Source: Alphaproteobacteria bacterium | GTDB lineage: Bacteria > Pseudomonadota > Alphaproteobacteria > UBA8366 > GCA-2717185 | Length of the DNA: 64,000 bases | Assembly: GCA_040905865.1 (NCBI GenBank) | Contig: JBBDQU010000074.1 | Span: 1-64,000, forward strand | Direction: 5' to 3' | Shown here: positions 26,113-35,222 of the stretch, in pieces | How the letters are laid out: each line of letters starts with the position of its first letter | How positions within the stretch are numbered: position 1 is the stretch's first letter | Made by a program: the position numbers and the translations under genes | Notes under the pieces: model-generated | The model's database searches: none | Told to the model about the DNA's origin: nothing | Seen by the model: only the letters and a program-made list of their open reading frames with translations

Positions 26113-27564
26113 ATGAAATTTTCCGACCTTGGACTTAGTGACGATATCCTGCGTGCGGTTGCGGATGCCGGATATGATACGCCGACGCCGATTCAGGCTC
26201 AGGCGATTCCTTATGTGCTGATGAACCGGGACCTGCTGGGCTGCGCCCAGACCGGCACCGGCAAGACGGCCTCCTTTACCCTTCCCATGATCGAGATACT
26301 GGCGGAGGGACGCGCCCGGGCGCGGATGCCGCGCTCGCTGATCCTGGAACCCACCCGCGAACTGGCGGCGCAGGTCGCCGAGCAGTTCGTGACCTATGGC
26401 AAGTATCACAAGCTGACGATGGCATTGCTGATCGGGGGCGTTTCCTTCGACGAACAGAACAAGGCGCTCGACCGGGGCGTCGATGTCCTTATCGCGACAC
26501 CGGGCCGCCTGCTGGACCATGCAGAACGCGGCAAGATCCTGTTGCGCGACGTCAAGACCCTGGTGATCGACGAAGCCGACCGCATGCTCGACATGGGCTT
26601 CATGCCGGATGTGGAAAAAATCGTCGGGCTGCTGCCCAAGATCCGCCAGACACTGTTCTTCTCGGCAACGATGCCGAATGAAATCCGGCGGCTGTCGTCC
26701 AAGTTCCTGATGAATCCGAAGGAAGTATCCGTCGACCCGCCGGCCAGCGCGGCCCAGACCGTGCAACAGTCCGTCATCCGATGCCAGACGAAGGACAAAC
26801 GCGATGTCCTGCGCAGCCTCATCAAATCCGAAGGCGCGGAAAGCGCCATCATTTTCTGCAATCGCAAACGTGACATCGGCGTGTTGCAGCGCTCGCTGCA
26901 GCGCCATGGGCTGAATGCCGGCGCCCTGCATGGCGATATGGACCAGTTCAGCCGCACGAAAACGCTGGCGCAGTTCAAAGGCGGCGAAATCACGTTTCTT
27001 GTATGTTCGGATGTCGCCGCCCGGGGACTCGACATTCCCTCCATGGGGCATGTCTTCAATTTCGATGTACCGACCCATGCGGAAGACTACATACACCGGA
27101 TCGGCCGCACGGGGCGCGCCGGCCGGTCCGGCCGCGCCATCACGCTCGCGACGCGCGAAGACAACCGCTATCTCGATTCAATTCACAAGATGCTCGGCAA
27201 ACCGATTCCGGTAATGGAACTCGGCAGCCGGGTCGCCGCGGAAACGACGGTCGATACGGCGGACGGGGAAGAAGAACTCCCGGAAATCGAAGAATCCGCA
27301 GAAGCCGTGGACACCACGGAAGCTGCGGAAGCAAGCGTCGAGACAAAACACGACGCGGAACTGCCGCCCGTCGGACAGCGCGGCCGTTCGCCGCGCAGAC
27401 GGTCGCAGCCGCAGCGTAGCGCCCGTGACAGCAAGCCTGCGCAACGTACTCGGCATGGCCATGGCGGATCGGGCGATTACGGTGACGCAATGCCCGACGA
27501 CAACCAGCCTTTCGGCAAGGGCGAACACGTTCCGGCGTTCCTGTTGCGCGAGCCGCCCCGCTAG
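26113..27564 (+). CDS. rhlE: DEAD-box ATP-dependent RNA helicase (RhlE-like)
   Basis: 483 residues, cytoplasmic, acting in RNA remodelling and ribosome or mRNA turnover. Motifs in order: Q-motif TPTPIQAQAIP, motif I AQTGTGKT, PTREL, TPGRLLD, motif II DEAD in VIDEADRMLDMGF, motif III SAT, then the second RecA domain with VCSDVAARGLDIP and HRIGRTGRAG. After residue 385 comes an acidic linker (many E and D) and then an Arg-rich tail (RGRSPRRRSQPQRS), which likely binds RNA. The tail and overall pattern fit RhlE. A dispersed palindrome starts 8 bases past the stop. Confidence 0.93.
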   Translation: MKFSDLGLSDDILRAVADAGYDTPTPIQAQAIPYVLMNRDLLGCAQTGTGKTASFTLPMIEILAEGRARARMPRSLILEPTRELAAQVAEQFVTYGKYHKLTMALLIGGVSFDEQNKALDRGVDVLIATPGRLLDHAERGKILLRDVKTLVIDEADRMLDMGFMPDVEKIVGLLPKIRQTLFFSATMPNEIRRLSSKFLMNPKEVSVDPPASAAQTVQQSVIRCQTKDKRDVLRSLIKSEGAESAIIFCNRKRDIGVLQRSLQRHGLNAGALHGDMDQFSRTKTLAQFKGGEITFLVCSDVAARGLDIPSMGHVFNFDVPTHAEDYIHRIGRTGRAGRSGRAITLATREDNRYLDSIHKMLGKPIPVMELGSRVAAETTVDTADGEEELPEIEESAEAVDTTEAAEASVETKHDAELPPVGQRGRSPRRRSQPQRSARDSKPAQRTRHGHGGSGDYGDAMPDDNQPFGKGEHVPAFLLREPPR

Positions 27565-27571
27565 ATCAGAT

Positions 27572-27596
27572 CAGATTCACGTGATTGCTGGGATCG
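27572..27596 (+). repeat. Dispersed motif, copy C
   Basis: CAGATTCACGTGATTGCTGGGATCG follows the helicase stop codon at once, preceded by GATCAGAT. The last bases GGGATCG pair with CGATCCC 14 bases further on (27590-27617), so this copy ends in its own hairpin and could serve as a terminator. Confidence 0.7.
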
Positions 27597-27636
27597 ATGC
27601 GTTGCCGCACCGATCCCGCCCGGACGCGGCGCCGCG

Positions 27637-28845
27637 TTACTTGCGGCGCTTTTCCACCAGAATCCCGTTTTCCGCCAGAGCGGCGATCTCGTCTTCGCTG
27701 TACCCGAATTCCGTCAGCACCTCGCGCCCATGTTCGCTGAACTTCGGCGGCGTTGACCGGATCGATCCCGGCGTCCGCGAGAACTTGATGGGAATGCCGG
27801 TATTCCGGTACCAGTCCAGCTTGGCGTCCATGCCGCGATGCTGGGTGTGCGGATGGTTCAGCATCTGCTCGGTGTTCAACACCGGCCCCGCGGGAACGCC
27901 GGCAGCCATCAGCGTGTTGCAGACATCTTCACCGTCCCAATCGGCAAAAATGCCTTCCAGGGTCTGCCGGAACGCTTCCTTGTTATTGATCCGGTCGGCA
28001 TTGTTGGCGAAACGCGGATCGGTGGCGAGTTCCGGATGACCCAGCGCCTCGGCGAATTTCGCGAAGGCCCGGTTGTTGCCGCAGCCAACGAAGATATCGA
28101 CCGTTTTGGTCGAGAACTTGTCATAGGGGCTGAGGTTCGGATGCGCGTTCCCCGTCGACCGGGGCACCTTGCCGGACAGCACATAATTGATGACATAGGG
28201 ATGCATGAGCGCAACCGCGCTGTCATACAGGGTCATATCGATATACTGGCCCTTGCCGGACGACTCGCGTTCCAGCAGCGCCATCAGGATGCCGATTGCC
28301 GCATACAGCCCGGTGCCCATATCGACCATCGGGATACCGACACGGGTCGGCCCCGCCTCACTGCCTCCATTGACGCTGAACCAGCCGGCCATCGCCTGGA
28401 TAATGGCGTCATACCCCGGCGCACCGCCCATCGGCCCTTCGCCGCCATATCCGCTGACCCGCAGGTGTACGAGGCGCGGAAAGCGCTTGCTCAGATAGTC
28501 GTGATAGCCGATCCCCCATTTTTCCAGCGAGCCCGGCTTGTAATTTTCGACGAGGACGTCCGCCCCTTCGAGCAGACGCATCAGCACGTCGCGGCCTTCC
28601 TGCTTCGACAGATCCAGGCCGATCGACCGCTTGTTGCGGTTCAGCCCGATGAAATACGAGGCGTCCTCATCATGGAACGGCGGCCCCCAATCGCGAACCT
28701 CGTCGCCCTGCGGCGGCTCCACCTTGATGACTTCCGCGCCATGATCGCCCAGGATCTGGGTACAATAGGGGCCGCCAAGGACGCGCGTCAGATCGACAAT
28801 CCGTTTCCCGGCAAGAGCGCCGGCCGCAATTTTTGTGTCACTCAT
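27637..28845 (-). CDS. Class III (CaiB/BaiF-type) acyl-CoA transferase
   Basis: About 402 residues of the formyl-CoA/carnitine CoA-transferase family, which passes CoA between carboxylic acids through an aspartyl-CoA thioester. Signatures are GKRIVDLTRVLGGPYCTQIL, the DHGAEVIKVEPPQGDEVRDWGPP block, FIGLNRNKRSIGLDLSK, ADVLVENYKPGSLEKWGIGY and a YDAIIQAMAG-type core containing the catalytic Asp region. I choose the ATG at 28845 rather than an upstream GTG because AAAGAG lies about 9 bases before it. It is monocistronic and divergent from the TRAP genes across a 580-base gap. The acids handled are unknown. Confidence 0.92.
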   Translation of the reverse strand: MSDTKIAAGALAGKRIVDLTRVLGGPYCTQILGDHGAEVIKVEPPQGDEVRDWGPPFHDEDASYFIGLNRNKRSIGLDLSKQEGRDVLMRLLEGADVLVENYKPGSLEKWGIGYHDYLSKRFPRLVHLRVSGYGGEGPMGGAPGYDAIIQAMAGWFSVNGGSEAGPTRVGIPMVDMGTGLYAAIGILMALLERESSGKGQYIDMTLYDSAVALMHPYVINYVLSGKVPRSTGNAHPNLSPYDKFSTKTVDIFVGCGNNRAFAKFAEALGHPELATDPRFANNADRINNKEAFRQTLEGIFADWDGEDVCNTLMAAGVPAGPVLNTEQMLNHPHTQHRGMDAKLDWYRNTGIPIKFSRTPGSIRSTPPKFSEHGREVLTEFGYSEDEIAALAENGILVEKRRK

Positions 28846-29425
28846 GAAATTCACTCTTTCCGTTTCCCGCAGGGCACAGCGATATCGCCACCGCAGCGAA
28901 GTCGCGGTTTCCTGTCAGGGCGCCAGGCGGGTCGTTACAGATTTACGGCGAAGAAATTCTCCGTTGTTCCTTGTAACAGGGTCGCCGCCACTCCGTCACC
29001 AATATCCTCAACGCTTCGGTTCGCCAACGGATAACATCATACCAGCCGTTTACCATTCTGAACGTTTCCCGCCGTGTTTGCCTGCGGACTCGCGCCGGTC
29101 ATGGCCTCGCAAAACCATGCCCAGTGGTGTTGATTCGTTTATCTCTTCCTTTCAGGGGTAATCTCGGCATAGCATCTCAGCGACAGCACGCGATGGTAGT
29201 TTGGTGCGCATCTTATGATAAGCATCGATGCTTCGTTTCACCCCTTTAGCCTTATAAAATCCTGCTGTTAGCCATCGTTGATTGCCCGTTTTTCCGCTTC
29301 CCGAGTCCGTATGGTGTTGCCGTTGCGTCGCTTTGACGGCGACAAAAACGCATGATACAAGAATTCTGAAAGCTGCCGCACAAGAGCAGTGAATGAACGA
29401 TCTAACAAACAGGGAGTGTCAGAAT
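28846..29425. other. 580-base divergent control region
   Basis: There is no gene-like frame in this stretch. On the minus strand an extended -10 box TGGTATGAT (hexamer at 29036-29041) with an upstream TTCAGA at 15 bases may drive the CoA-transferase. On the plus strand TATAAA at 29253-29258 may be the -10 of the TRAP operon. A perfect palindrome lies just before it (29220-29233). The length suggests regulated expression of both sides. Confidence 0.45.
29220..29233. promoter_or_regulatory. Perfect 14-bp palindrome, candidate operator
   Basis: AAGCATCGATGCTT is a perfect dyad 20 bases upstream of the TATAAA box of the TRAP operon, where the -35 region should be. A GntR- or LacI-type repressor site is possible. 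No such regulator is encoded beside it. Confidence 0.4.
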
Positions 29426-30460
29426 ATGGAAATTTTCCGTAAGAATACTGTTGCGTCCATCGCTGCCATAGGGATGGTCGCCGCCGGGATAGGCGCGGCA
29501 TCCGAAGTATCCGCCCAGACGATCTGGAACCATAATGTGTTCGGCGGCAAGCGTGCATTGACCGTAGGCCTTGAAGTCATGAAGGAGGAACTCGAAAAAG
29601 CCGGCGGCGGCGATTTCGAACTCAAGCTTCATTACGCCAGCGCACTTGGCCCGCCAAAGCAAATTCCCGAGAACATCAAGATCGGCGCCGTTGAATCCGG
29701 AATGAACTGCGCCGGGTACTATCCCAACAAATTTCCGCTGTTGACTGTCATGGAGCTCCCGTTCCTCGCGCCAGCGGATACTCGCCAGAGCGCCCTCGTC
29801 CAGAAAGAGATAATGGAGCACCCGCTGATCGTCGCAGAGCTCAAGGATCGCTGGAACGCGAAGTATTTCTCGCCGAACTTCCTGCCCCCGTACGAATTCA
29901 TGGGAAACAAGCGGATCGAAACGACCGCCGACATGAAGGGCGTAAAGATGCGTATCTCCGGGCTGAACGCAACGGCGCTAGAGGTATTCGGGGCCGTGCC
30001 GACCATGGTGACCGCGCCGGAAGGCTATACCGCCCTTGACCGTGGCACGATCGACAGCTTCGGTTTCCCGTATACATATGCATTCGGGGCATACAAGCTC
30101 TACGAAGTGTCAAAATACACGACTGAAGGCCTCGCCTTGAGCGGCTTCATGTGTTTCAACTCAGTTAACCTGGACACTTGGAACGCAACCCCGGAAAAAG
30201 TCCGAAACGCCTTGCCGGCAGCGCATGACCTCGCCACCGAAGGAATGATCCAGGCCTATGCGGAAGCGGACAAAAAGTGGCGGCCGGTCTTTAGCGAGAG
30301 GCTTGAAATCGTGGCCATCGACCCGAAAGTCCGGGCGGAACTGGCCAAGGGCGCAAATAAAATCTGGGAACAGTGGGTTGCCGACCAGGAAGCGGAGGGT
30401 CGTCCGGGCCGAGAAATGCTCGATTTCGCAAAGGCTACCGTCGCCAAACACTCGAAATAA
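29426..30460 (+). CDS. TRAP transporter substrate-binding protein (DctP type)
   Basis: About 344 residues, exported by a signal peptide (MEIFRKNTVASIAAIGMVAA, cleavage after the SAQ near residue 31). The mature chain shows the DctP fold: GLEVMKEELEKAGGGDFELK, YASALGPPKQIPENIKIGAV, ELPFLAP, then MKGVKMRISGLNATALEVFG with the conserved Arg that binds the carboxylate of the ligand, and ALDRGTIDSFGF. I start at the ATG at 29426 because AGGGAG lies 9 bases upstream and the signal peptide then begins properly. It is the first gene of a TRAP operon, and the likely ligand is an organic acid. Confidence 0.92.
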   Translation: MEIFRKNTVASIAAIGMVAAGIGAASEVSAQTIWNHNVFGGKRALTVGLEVMKEELEKAGGGDFELKLHYASALGPPKQIPENIKIGAVESGMNCAGYYPNKFPLLTVMELPFLAPADTRQSALVQKEIMEHPLIVAELKDRWNAKYFSPNFLPPYEFMGNKRIETTADMKGVKMRISGLNATALEVFGAVPTMVTAPEGYTALDRGTIDSFGFPYTYAFGAYKLYEVSKYTTEGLALSGFMCFNSVNLDTWNATPEKVRNALPAAHDLATEGMIQAYAEADKKWRPVFSERLEIVAIDPKVRAELAKGANKIWEQWVADQEAEGRPGREMLDFAKATVAKHSK

Positions 30461-30496
30461 TCCACACGACGACACTCAAAAGAAAGCAACCAGACA

Positions 30497-31102
30497 GTGC
30501 AGGAACTGCTGTACGTGCTGGGCGCGGACTTGGTTATCGCGATCATCGTTACGATCGCGGCAGCCAAGTCCGGTTTCGTCCTGGCGAAAATAGAGCGCGG
30601 CCTCACAATCGGCTCTACGCTTCTCATCCTTGTCACAATGGCGTTTGTCAGCCTGGAAGTGTTCATGCGCTATATCATGAACGCGCCTATTCCAGGTCAC
30701 CTTGAGCTGTCATCGCTCTTTGTGCCGGTCATGGTCTTCGGCGCTATTTCCTACGCCCAGTCGCAGGATGCCCATGTGGGCATGTCGCTTATTATCGACA
30801 ACCTGCCGCCAAGGGTGAAGAACAATGTCGAAATCGTCACCCTGCTGCTGACAGTCTTTACCTGCTCCGTTCTCAGTTACTTCAGTTTCAAGTTCGCCTA
30901 TGGCGAATGGGAAATTGACAACGTGACCGAAACGCCGCCGTATTTCCTGACCTGGCCGTCGGCAGTGTCGATCCCCATCGGCTATGGCCTGGTTGCCATC
31001 CGTTGCTACCTGCAGGCGCTGCATCGAATTGCGCCCGATTACTATGAAGAGAAAGACATTGTCCACGATGTCGATCTTCTGGCGGAAAGCGCCGCTGAAT
31101 AA
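30497..31102 (+). CDS. TRAP transporter small membrane subunit (DctQ type)
   Basis: 201 residues with four hydrophobic segments (about 6-24, 38-60, 75-92 in weaker form, 115-135, and 155-175), the usual layout of the DctQ subunit that links receptor and permease. The stretch LEVFMRYIMNAPIPGHLELS is the family hallmark (E-x-x-x-R-Y, then a proline). It starts at a GTG at 30497, 36 bases after the receptor gene, and ends 27 bases before the large permease, in one operon. Confidence 0.9.
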   Translation: MQELLYVLGADLVIAIIVTIAAAKSGFVLAKIERGLTIGSTLLILVTMAFVSLEVFMRYIMNAPIPGHLELSSLFVPVMVFGAISYAQSQDAHVGMSLIIDNLPPRVKNNVEIVTLLLTVFTCSVLSYFSFKFAYGEWEIDNVTETPPYFLTWPSAVSIPIGYGLVAIRCYLQALHRIAPDYYEEKDIVHDVDLLAESAAE

Positions 31103-31129
31103 CCGGCAACTCAGTTACAGGTAGACATC

Positions 31130-32428
31130 ATGGATCCGATCACCCTAGGGATAATCTCGCTTCTCGGCCTGACCGTCCTGCTTTTTTCCGGAATGCGCAT
31201 TGCATTCGCAACCGCCCTTTGCGGCTTTATCGGCCTGTGGGCCCTGCGCGGGTATGCGCCCGCCGCCGGCCTGGCCTCGATGACCCCCTTCGGGCATCTG
31301 GAAAGCTACACCTTCCTGGTCCTGCCCCTGTTCATCATGATGGGCTTTTTCGCCTATTTTGCCGGCATCACCAAGGACCTCTACTTCACGGCGCGGCAGT
31401 GGTTCGGGCACCTGCCCGGCGGTCTTGCCATCGCCACGATCTTCGGTTCCGCCGGCTTTGCCGCCGCCTGCGGCGCGTCGACGGCCTCTGCCGCCGTCAT
31501 GGGCAAGATCGCCCTGCCTGAGCTCAGGAAATACGGTTATGACGACCGGGTTTCGACGGGCTGCGTCGCCGCCGGCGGCACCATGGCGACCATGATACCC
31601 CCTTCGGTACTGATGGTCGTTTACGGCTTCATCGCGGAAGAATCAATTGGCGCGCTGCTGCTCGCGGGTATCCTGCCCGGTCTGATGGAAGCTGTCAGCT
31701 ACAGCCTGATGATCTGGATCCGTTTCAAGATCAACCCGTCGCTCGGCAAGTCGATTCCCAAGGCGAGCATGCAGGCTCGGGTGCACTCCATCGGCGGCGT
31801 CGGCGGGATGATGATCCTCGTCGTGCTGGTCATGGGCAGTATCTATACCGGCATTGCGACGCCGACCGAATCCGCCGCTGTCGGCGCGCTGGGCGCCCTG
31901 CTGCTGGCCTGGAAACGGCTCACCGTGGCCACCTTCAAGAGCGTGATGCTGGAAACGGCGAAGACCACGGGCATGATTTTCGCCATTGTCGCCGGTATCC
32001 TGATCTTCGTGCATTTCCTCGGCTTCACGGGCATGCCCGGCGCAATCGCCGAAAATATCATGGCGCTCGACGCGCCGCCGATGGTGATCCTGATCTGCAT
32101 CCTGCTTCTCTACCTGTTCCTCGGCATGTTCCTGGACGGTATTGGCATGCTGCTGCTGACGGTGCCGCTGGTCCTGCCGACGATCAAGGAACTCGGCATC
32201 GATCCTATCGTGTTCGGCGTGCTGGCCGTTCGCATGGTCGAGATCGGCCTGATCACCCCGCCGGTCGGGTTGAACGTCTATGTCCTGAAGGGCGTCGCCA
32301 AGGATGTCAGCATGGGCGACATGTTCCGGGGCTGCGGCTGGTTCGTTTTCGTCGACCTTATCAACGTCGCGATCCTGCTGGCCTTCCCGTCGATCATCCT
32401 GCTCATTCCCAGCACGATGATCAAATAG
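31130..32428 (+). CDS. TRAP transporter large permease (DctM type)
   Basis: 432 residues with about twelve membrane segments, the ion-coupled permease of the TRAP system. The family motifs FAAACGASTASAAVMGKIALPEL, GTMATMIPPSVLMVVYG, GIATPTESAAVGALGALLLA and LITPPVGLNVYVLKG are all seen, including the PPS and TPTESA hairpin motifs that carry Na+ and substrate sites. It closes the three-gene operon, ahead of the bidirectional terminator at 32454-32486. With the receptor it should import a carboxylate across the inner membrane. Confidence 0.94.
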   Translation: MDPITLGIISLLGLTVLLFSGMRIAFATALCGFIGLWALRGYAPAAGLASMTPFGHLESYTFLVLPLFIMMGFFAYFAGITKDLYFTARQWFGHLPGGLAIATIFGSAGFAAACGASTASAAVMGKIALPELRKYGYDDRVSTGCVAAGGTMATMIPPSVLMVVYGFIAEESIGALLLAGILPGLMEAVSYSLMIWIRFKINPSLGKSIPKASMQARVHSIGGVGGMMILVVLVMGSIYTGIATPTESAAVGALGALLLAWKRLTVATFKSVMLETAKTTGMIFAIVAGILIFVHFLGFTGMPGAIAENIMALDAPPMVILICILLLYLFLGMFLDGIGMLLLTVPLVLPTIKELGIDPIVFGVLAVRMVEIGLITPPVGLNVYVLKGVAKDVSMGDMFRGCGWFVFVDLINVAILLAFPSIILLIPSTMIK

Positions 32429-32453
32429 CGAAGCCGTCCGCAAAGCACAAAAA

Positions 32454-32486
32454 AACCCGGCAGCCATTCCGGTTGCCGGGTTTTTT
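32454..32486. terminator. Bidirectional terminator between convergent genes
   Basis: ACCCGGCAGCC (32454-32464) and GGTTGCCGGGT (32470-32480) form an 11-bp stem (one G-U pair) with a 5-base loop. Seven T residues follow on the plus strand and seven A residues precede it, so it can stop both the TRAP operon and the minus-strand TPP enzyme. Confidence 0.93.
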
Positions 32487-32518
32487 TCGTGCCTGTTGCA
32501 CAGATTGTTCGAAACGGG

Positions 32519-34204
32519 CTAGCGCTTGGCGGAAAGCCCCGCCTGCCGGACCTGGTCCAGTGTCGCGCTAGTTGAAATAACCTGCTGGTCGAGCTTGATT
32601 TCGATCAGCGAAATCCGGCCCGCCTTCAATGCGCCGTCAAAGGCCGGTGCGAAGTCCTCGGTCTTTTCCACCAGTGCGCCATAGGCGCCGAAGCTTTCGG
32701 CCCATTTGACAAAATCCGGATTGGTCAGCGCCGTCGCGACGATCCGTTCCGGATAGTTGCGTTCCTGATGCGCCCGGATCGTGCCGTACATGCTGTTGTT
32801 GACGACGATGATGATCGGGTCGATGCCGTACTGGGCCGCGGTCGCGAATTCCTGCGCCGCCATCATGAATCCGCCATCGCCGGCAAAACCGATGACCGGA
32901 TGGTCCGGGCTGACCAGACGGGCGCCAATCGCGGAGGGCACGCCATAGCCCATCGATCCGCTGGTCGGCGCGACCTGGGTGCGGAACCGGGAATATTTCC
33001 AGAAACGCTGCGCCCAGCCGGAAAAATTGCCGGCGTCGGACGTAATCACCGCATCGGGCGCTTTGGCGGCGATCTCCTGCATGATGGCCCACATATCGAC
33101 ATTGCCCGGATGGGACAGGCTGGGTTTCAGGTTTTCCAGATAGGCCTGACGCCCGCTGTCGCCCCAGTCGCTCCAGTTCGGGGCGGCCACCGGCGTGGAT
33201 TTGCGCGCCGCCGCGGCGAATTTGTCGACACCGGCCGCAATTGCCAGGTCCGCCTGATATACCCGGCCGATTTCATCCGGATCGGGATAGACATGGACGA
33301 TCTTCTGCGTCGGGCGGGGCACCTTGACGATGGAATAGCCCTTGGTCGTCATTTCCCCAAGGCGCGCGCCGACCACGAGCAGCAGGTCGGCATCCGCCAC
33401 CTGCTTCGACAGCGCATTACTGACGCTGGTGCCGAGTTCGCCGACATAGTTGGGATGATTGTTGTCGAACAGGTCCTGACAGCGGAACGAGGCCGCGGTC
33501 GGCAGGTTGTTGGCTTCGGCATAGGCGACAATATCGTCGCAGGCCTTCTGGTTCCAGCCGCCGCCGCCGACAATCATCAGCGGCTTCCGGGCCTGGGACA
33601 GCATGTCCTGCAGCGCCGCCATCTCGTCGGGGTCGACGCCGGGCCGGACCGTCTTGAAAGGATCCGCATCGGCAACGTCCGTCATGTCGCGCAACATGTC
33701 TTCCGGCAGCGCCAGCGCCACCGGACCCGGGCGACCCGACATGGCGTGATAGAACGCCTTGCTGAGCATTTCCGGAATGCGGTCGGCGCTTTCGATCTGT
33801 CCCGCCCATTTGCACAACGCGCCATAGAACTTCCGGTAGTCGAGTTCCTGGAAGGCTTCGCGGTATTCCTGATCGCGCGCCACCTGGCCGATCAGGATGA
33901 CCATCGGGGTCGAATCCTGCATGGCCGTATGAACACCGGCGCTGGCGTGACAGGCGCCCGGACCGCGCGTGACCATAAGGATGCCGGGTTTGCCGGTCAT
34001 CTTGGCATAGGCCTCCGCCATGTTCGCCGCGCCGCCTTCATGGCGGCAGGTGATGAACCTGATCTCGTTCGATGCATCGTGCATCGCGTCGATCACCGCG
34101 AGATAGCTCTCGCCGGGAACGCAGAAGGCCGTATCGACCCCGTGAATCTGCAACTGGTCGACCAAAACCTGTCCGCCGCTCCGCAGGCCTGCGCCTGTGC
34201 TCAT
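32519..34204 (-). CDS. Acetolactate synthase-like TPP-dependent enzyme
   Basis: 561 residues with the three-domain plan of TPP decarboxylases and acetohydroxyacid synthases. The N-terminal Pyr domain has CVPGESYLAVID and the catalytic Glu in TCRHEGGAANMAEAYAKM. The middle domain has KPLMIVGGGGWNQ. The C-terminal PP domain holds VITSDAGNFSGWAQRFW and the TPP/Mg motif GFAGDGGFMMAAQE...NNSMYGTIRAHQ. The closest relatives in layout are catabolic AHAS-like proteins of unknown substrate, not biosynthetic IlvB (no regulatory subunit nearby). The protein at 44161 is a related paralogue. It is monocistronic, with the NlpC gene divergent upstream. Confidence 0.9.
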   Translation of the reverse strand: MSTGAGLRSGGQVLVDQLQIHGVDTAFCVPGESYLAVIDAMHDASNEIRFITCRHEGGAANMAEAYAKMTGKPGILMVTRGPGACHASAGVHTAMQDSTPMVILIGQVARDQEYREAFQELDYRKFYGALCKWAGQIESADRIPEMLSKAFYHAMSGRPGPVALALPEDMLRDMTDVADADPFKTVRPGVDPDEMAALQDMLSQARKPLMIVGGGGWNQKACDDIVAYAEANNLPTAASFRCQDLFDNNHPNYVGELGTSVSNALSKQVADADLLLVVGARLGEMTTKGYSIVKVPRPTQKIVHVYPDPDEIGRVYQADLAIAAGVDKFAAAARKSTPVAAPNWSDWGDSGRQAYLENLKPSLSHPGNVDMWAIMQEIAAKAPDAVITSDAGNFSGWAQRFWKYSRFRTQVAPTSGSMGYGVPSAIGARLVSPDHPVIGFAGDGGFMMAAQEFATAAQYGIDPIIIVVNNSMYGTIRAHQERNYPERIVATALTNPDFVKWAESFGAYGALVEKTEDFAPAFDGALKAGRISLIEIKLDQQVISTSATLDQVRQAGLSAKR

Positions 34205-34362
34205 GTTTACGCTCCTTCATGTCCCAGAATATCGGGCACGGGCCCGCCCTCCCGGAGGGACCCTGCCGCATGCTTGATTGAGAAACCCATATCACGGATG
34301 CCGCGATCGGGGAAAGTCATGATGCGTTGACAGCCGCCGGAAAGCGGCCTATTCCGCCAGCC

Positions 34363-35214
34363 ATGGCCGATCCCGATCCCCGCATTCACCCGGTTCGACC
34401 CGACCTCGCGGCAGAGCATCTGCGCGATATGGTTGCGGCCCCGCGCTATGTCACGGGGACGGTACGAACCGTCGAGGCGGGTCGCGTCGCCCTGCGCCAC
34501 TCGCCGGATGATTCCGCCGCCCTGGACACCGAATTGCTCCTTGGCGAAACCGTAACGGTTTATGACGACGACGGCGGATGGTCCTGGCTGCAAAATGAAA
34601 CCGACGGATATGTCGGCTATGCCCGGTCCGATACGCTTGGCCCGCCGCTCGGCCCGCCAACGCACCGGGTCGCCGTGCTGCGCAGCTTCCTGTTTCCGGA
34701 ACCGGACCTGAAAACGCCGCCCGGCAAACTGGCGAGCCTCCATGCCGCCCTCCGCGTTACCGGGCAGGAAGGATCCTACAGCCGGCTGAGTGACGGCAAC
34801 TGGATCTATACCGCCCATCTGGCCGGCGCGGACAGGTTTGAATCTGATCACGCGGCCGTCGCGCTCCGGTTCCTCGGTACGCCCTATCTGTGGGGCGGCC
34901 GCAGCAGCATCGGCCTCGACTGTTCCGCGCTGGTGCAGCTTGTCCTGGCGCGCTGCGGCATATCGGCACCTCGCGATACCGACATGCAGTCAGCCGCCAT
35001 CGGGACCGCCGTCGATTATTCCGGCGACGATGCTGTGCTGCGGCGCGGCGACCTTGTGTTCTGGCGCGGCCATGTCGGCATCTGGATCGACCGGGAAACT
35101 TTCGTTCATGCCAACGCGACCGACATGATGGTCGCCACCGGCCCGCTAGCGGACATCGCCGCACGCATCGAAGCCGCTGGCGCCGGCCCGGTCACCGCCG
35201 TCCGCCGTCCCTGA
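34363..35214 (+). CDS. NlpC/P60-family cell-wall peptidase with SH3-like domains
   Basis: About 283 residues. Two bacterial SH3-type regions (TVRTVEAGRVALRHSPDDSA and a second around APHRVAVLRSFLFPEP-like positions 105-150) precede a C-terminal NlpC/P60 domain that cleaves D-Glu-(gamma)-diaminopimelate links in peptidoglycan. The catalytic Cys lies in GLDCSALVQLVLARCGI, the His in GDLVFWRGHVGIWI, and a third polar residue in FVHANATDMMV. There is no obvious signal peptide, as in the dipeptidyl-peptidase VI-like group that recycles wall peptides in the cytoplasm. The ATG at 34363 is used; a TTG twelve codons upstream is the alternative. Confidence 0.88.
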   Translation: MADPDPRIHPVRPDLAAEHLRDMVAAPRYVTGTVRTVEAGRVALRHSPDDSAALDTELLLGETVTVYDDDGGWSWLQNETDGYVGYARSDTLGPPLGPPTHRVAVLRSFLFPEPDLKTPPGKLASLHAALRVTGQEGSYSRLSDGNWIYTAHLAGADRFESDHAAVALRFLGTPYLWGGRSSIGLDCSALVQLVLARCGISAPRDTDMQSAAIGTAVDYSGDDAVLRRGDLVFWRGHVGIWIDRETFVHANATDMMVATGPLADIAARIEAAGAGPVTAVRRP

Positions 35215-35222
35215 CCCGAACG

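Noticed and set aside
32519-34204. Calling the TPP enzyme biosynthetic IlvB or oxalyl-CoA decarboxylase
   Set aside because: There is no IlvN-like subunit nearby and no residue pattern I can tie to oxalyl-CoA. Only the superfamily is supported, despite CoA-transferase genes in the window.
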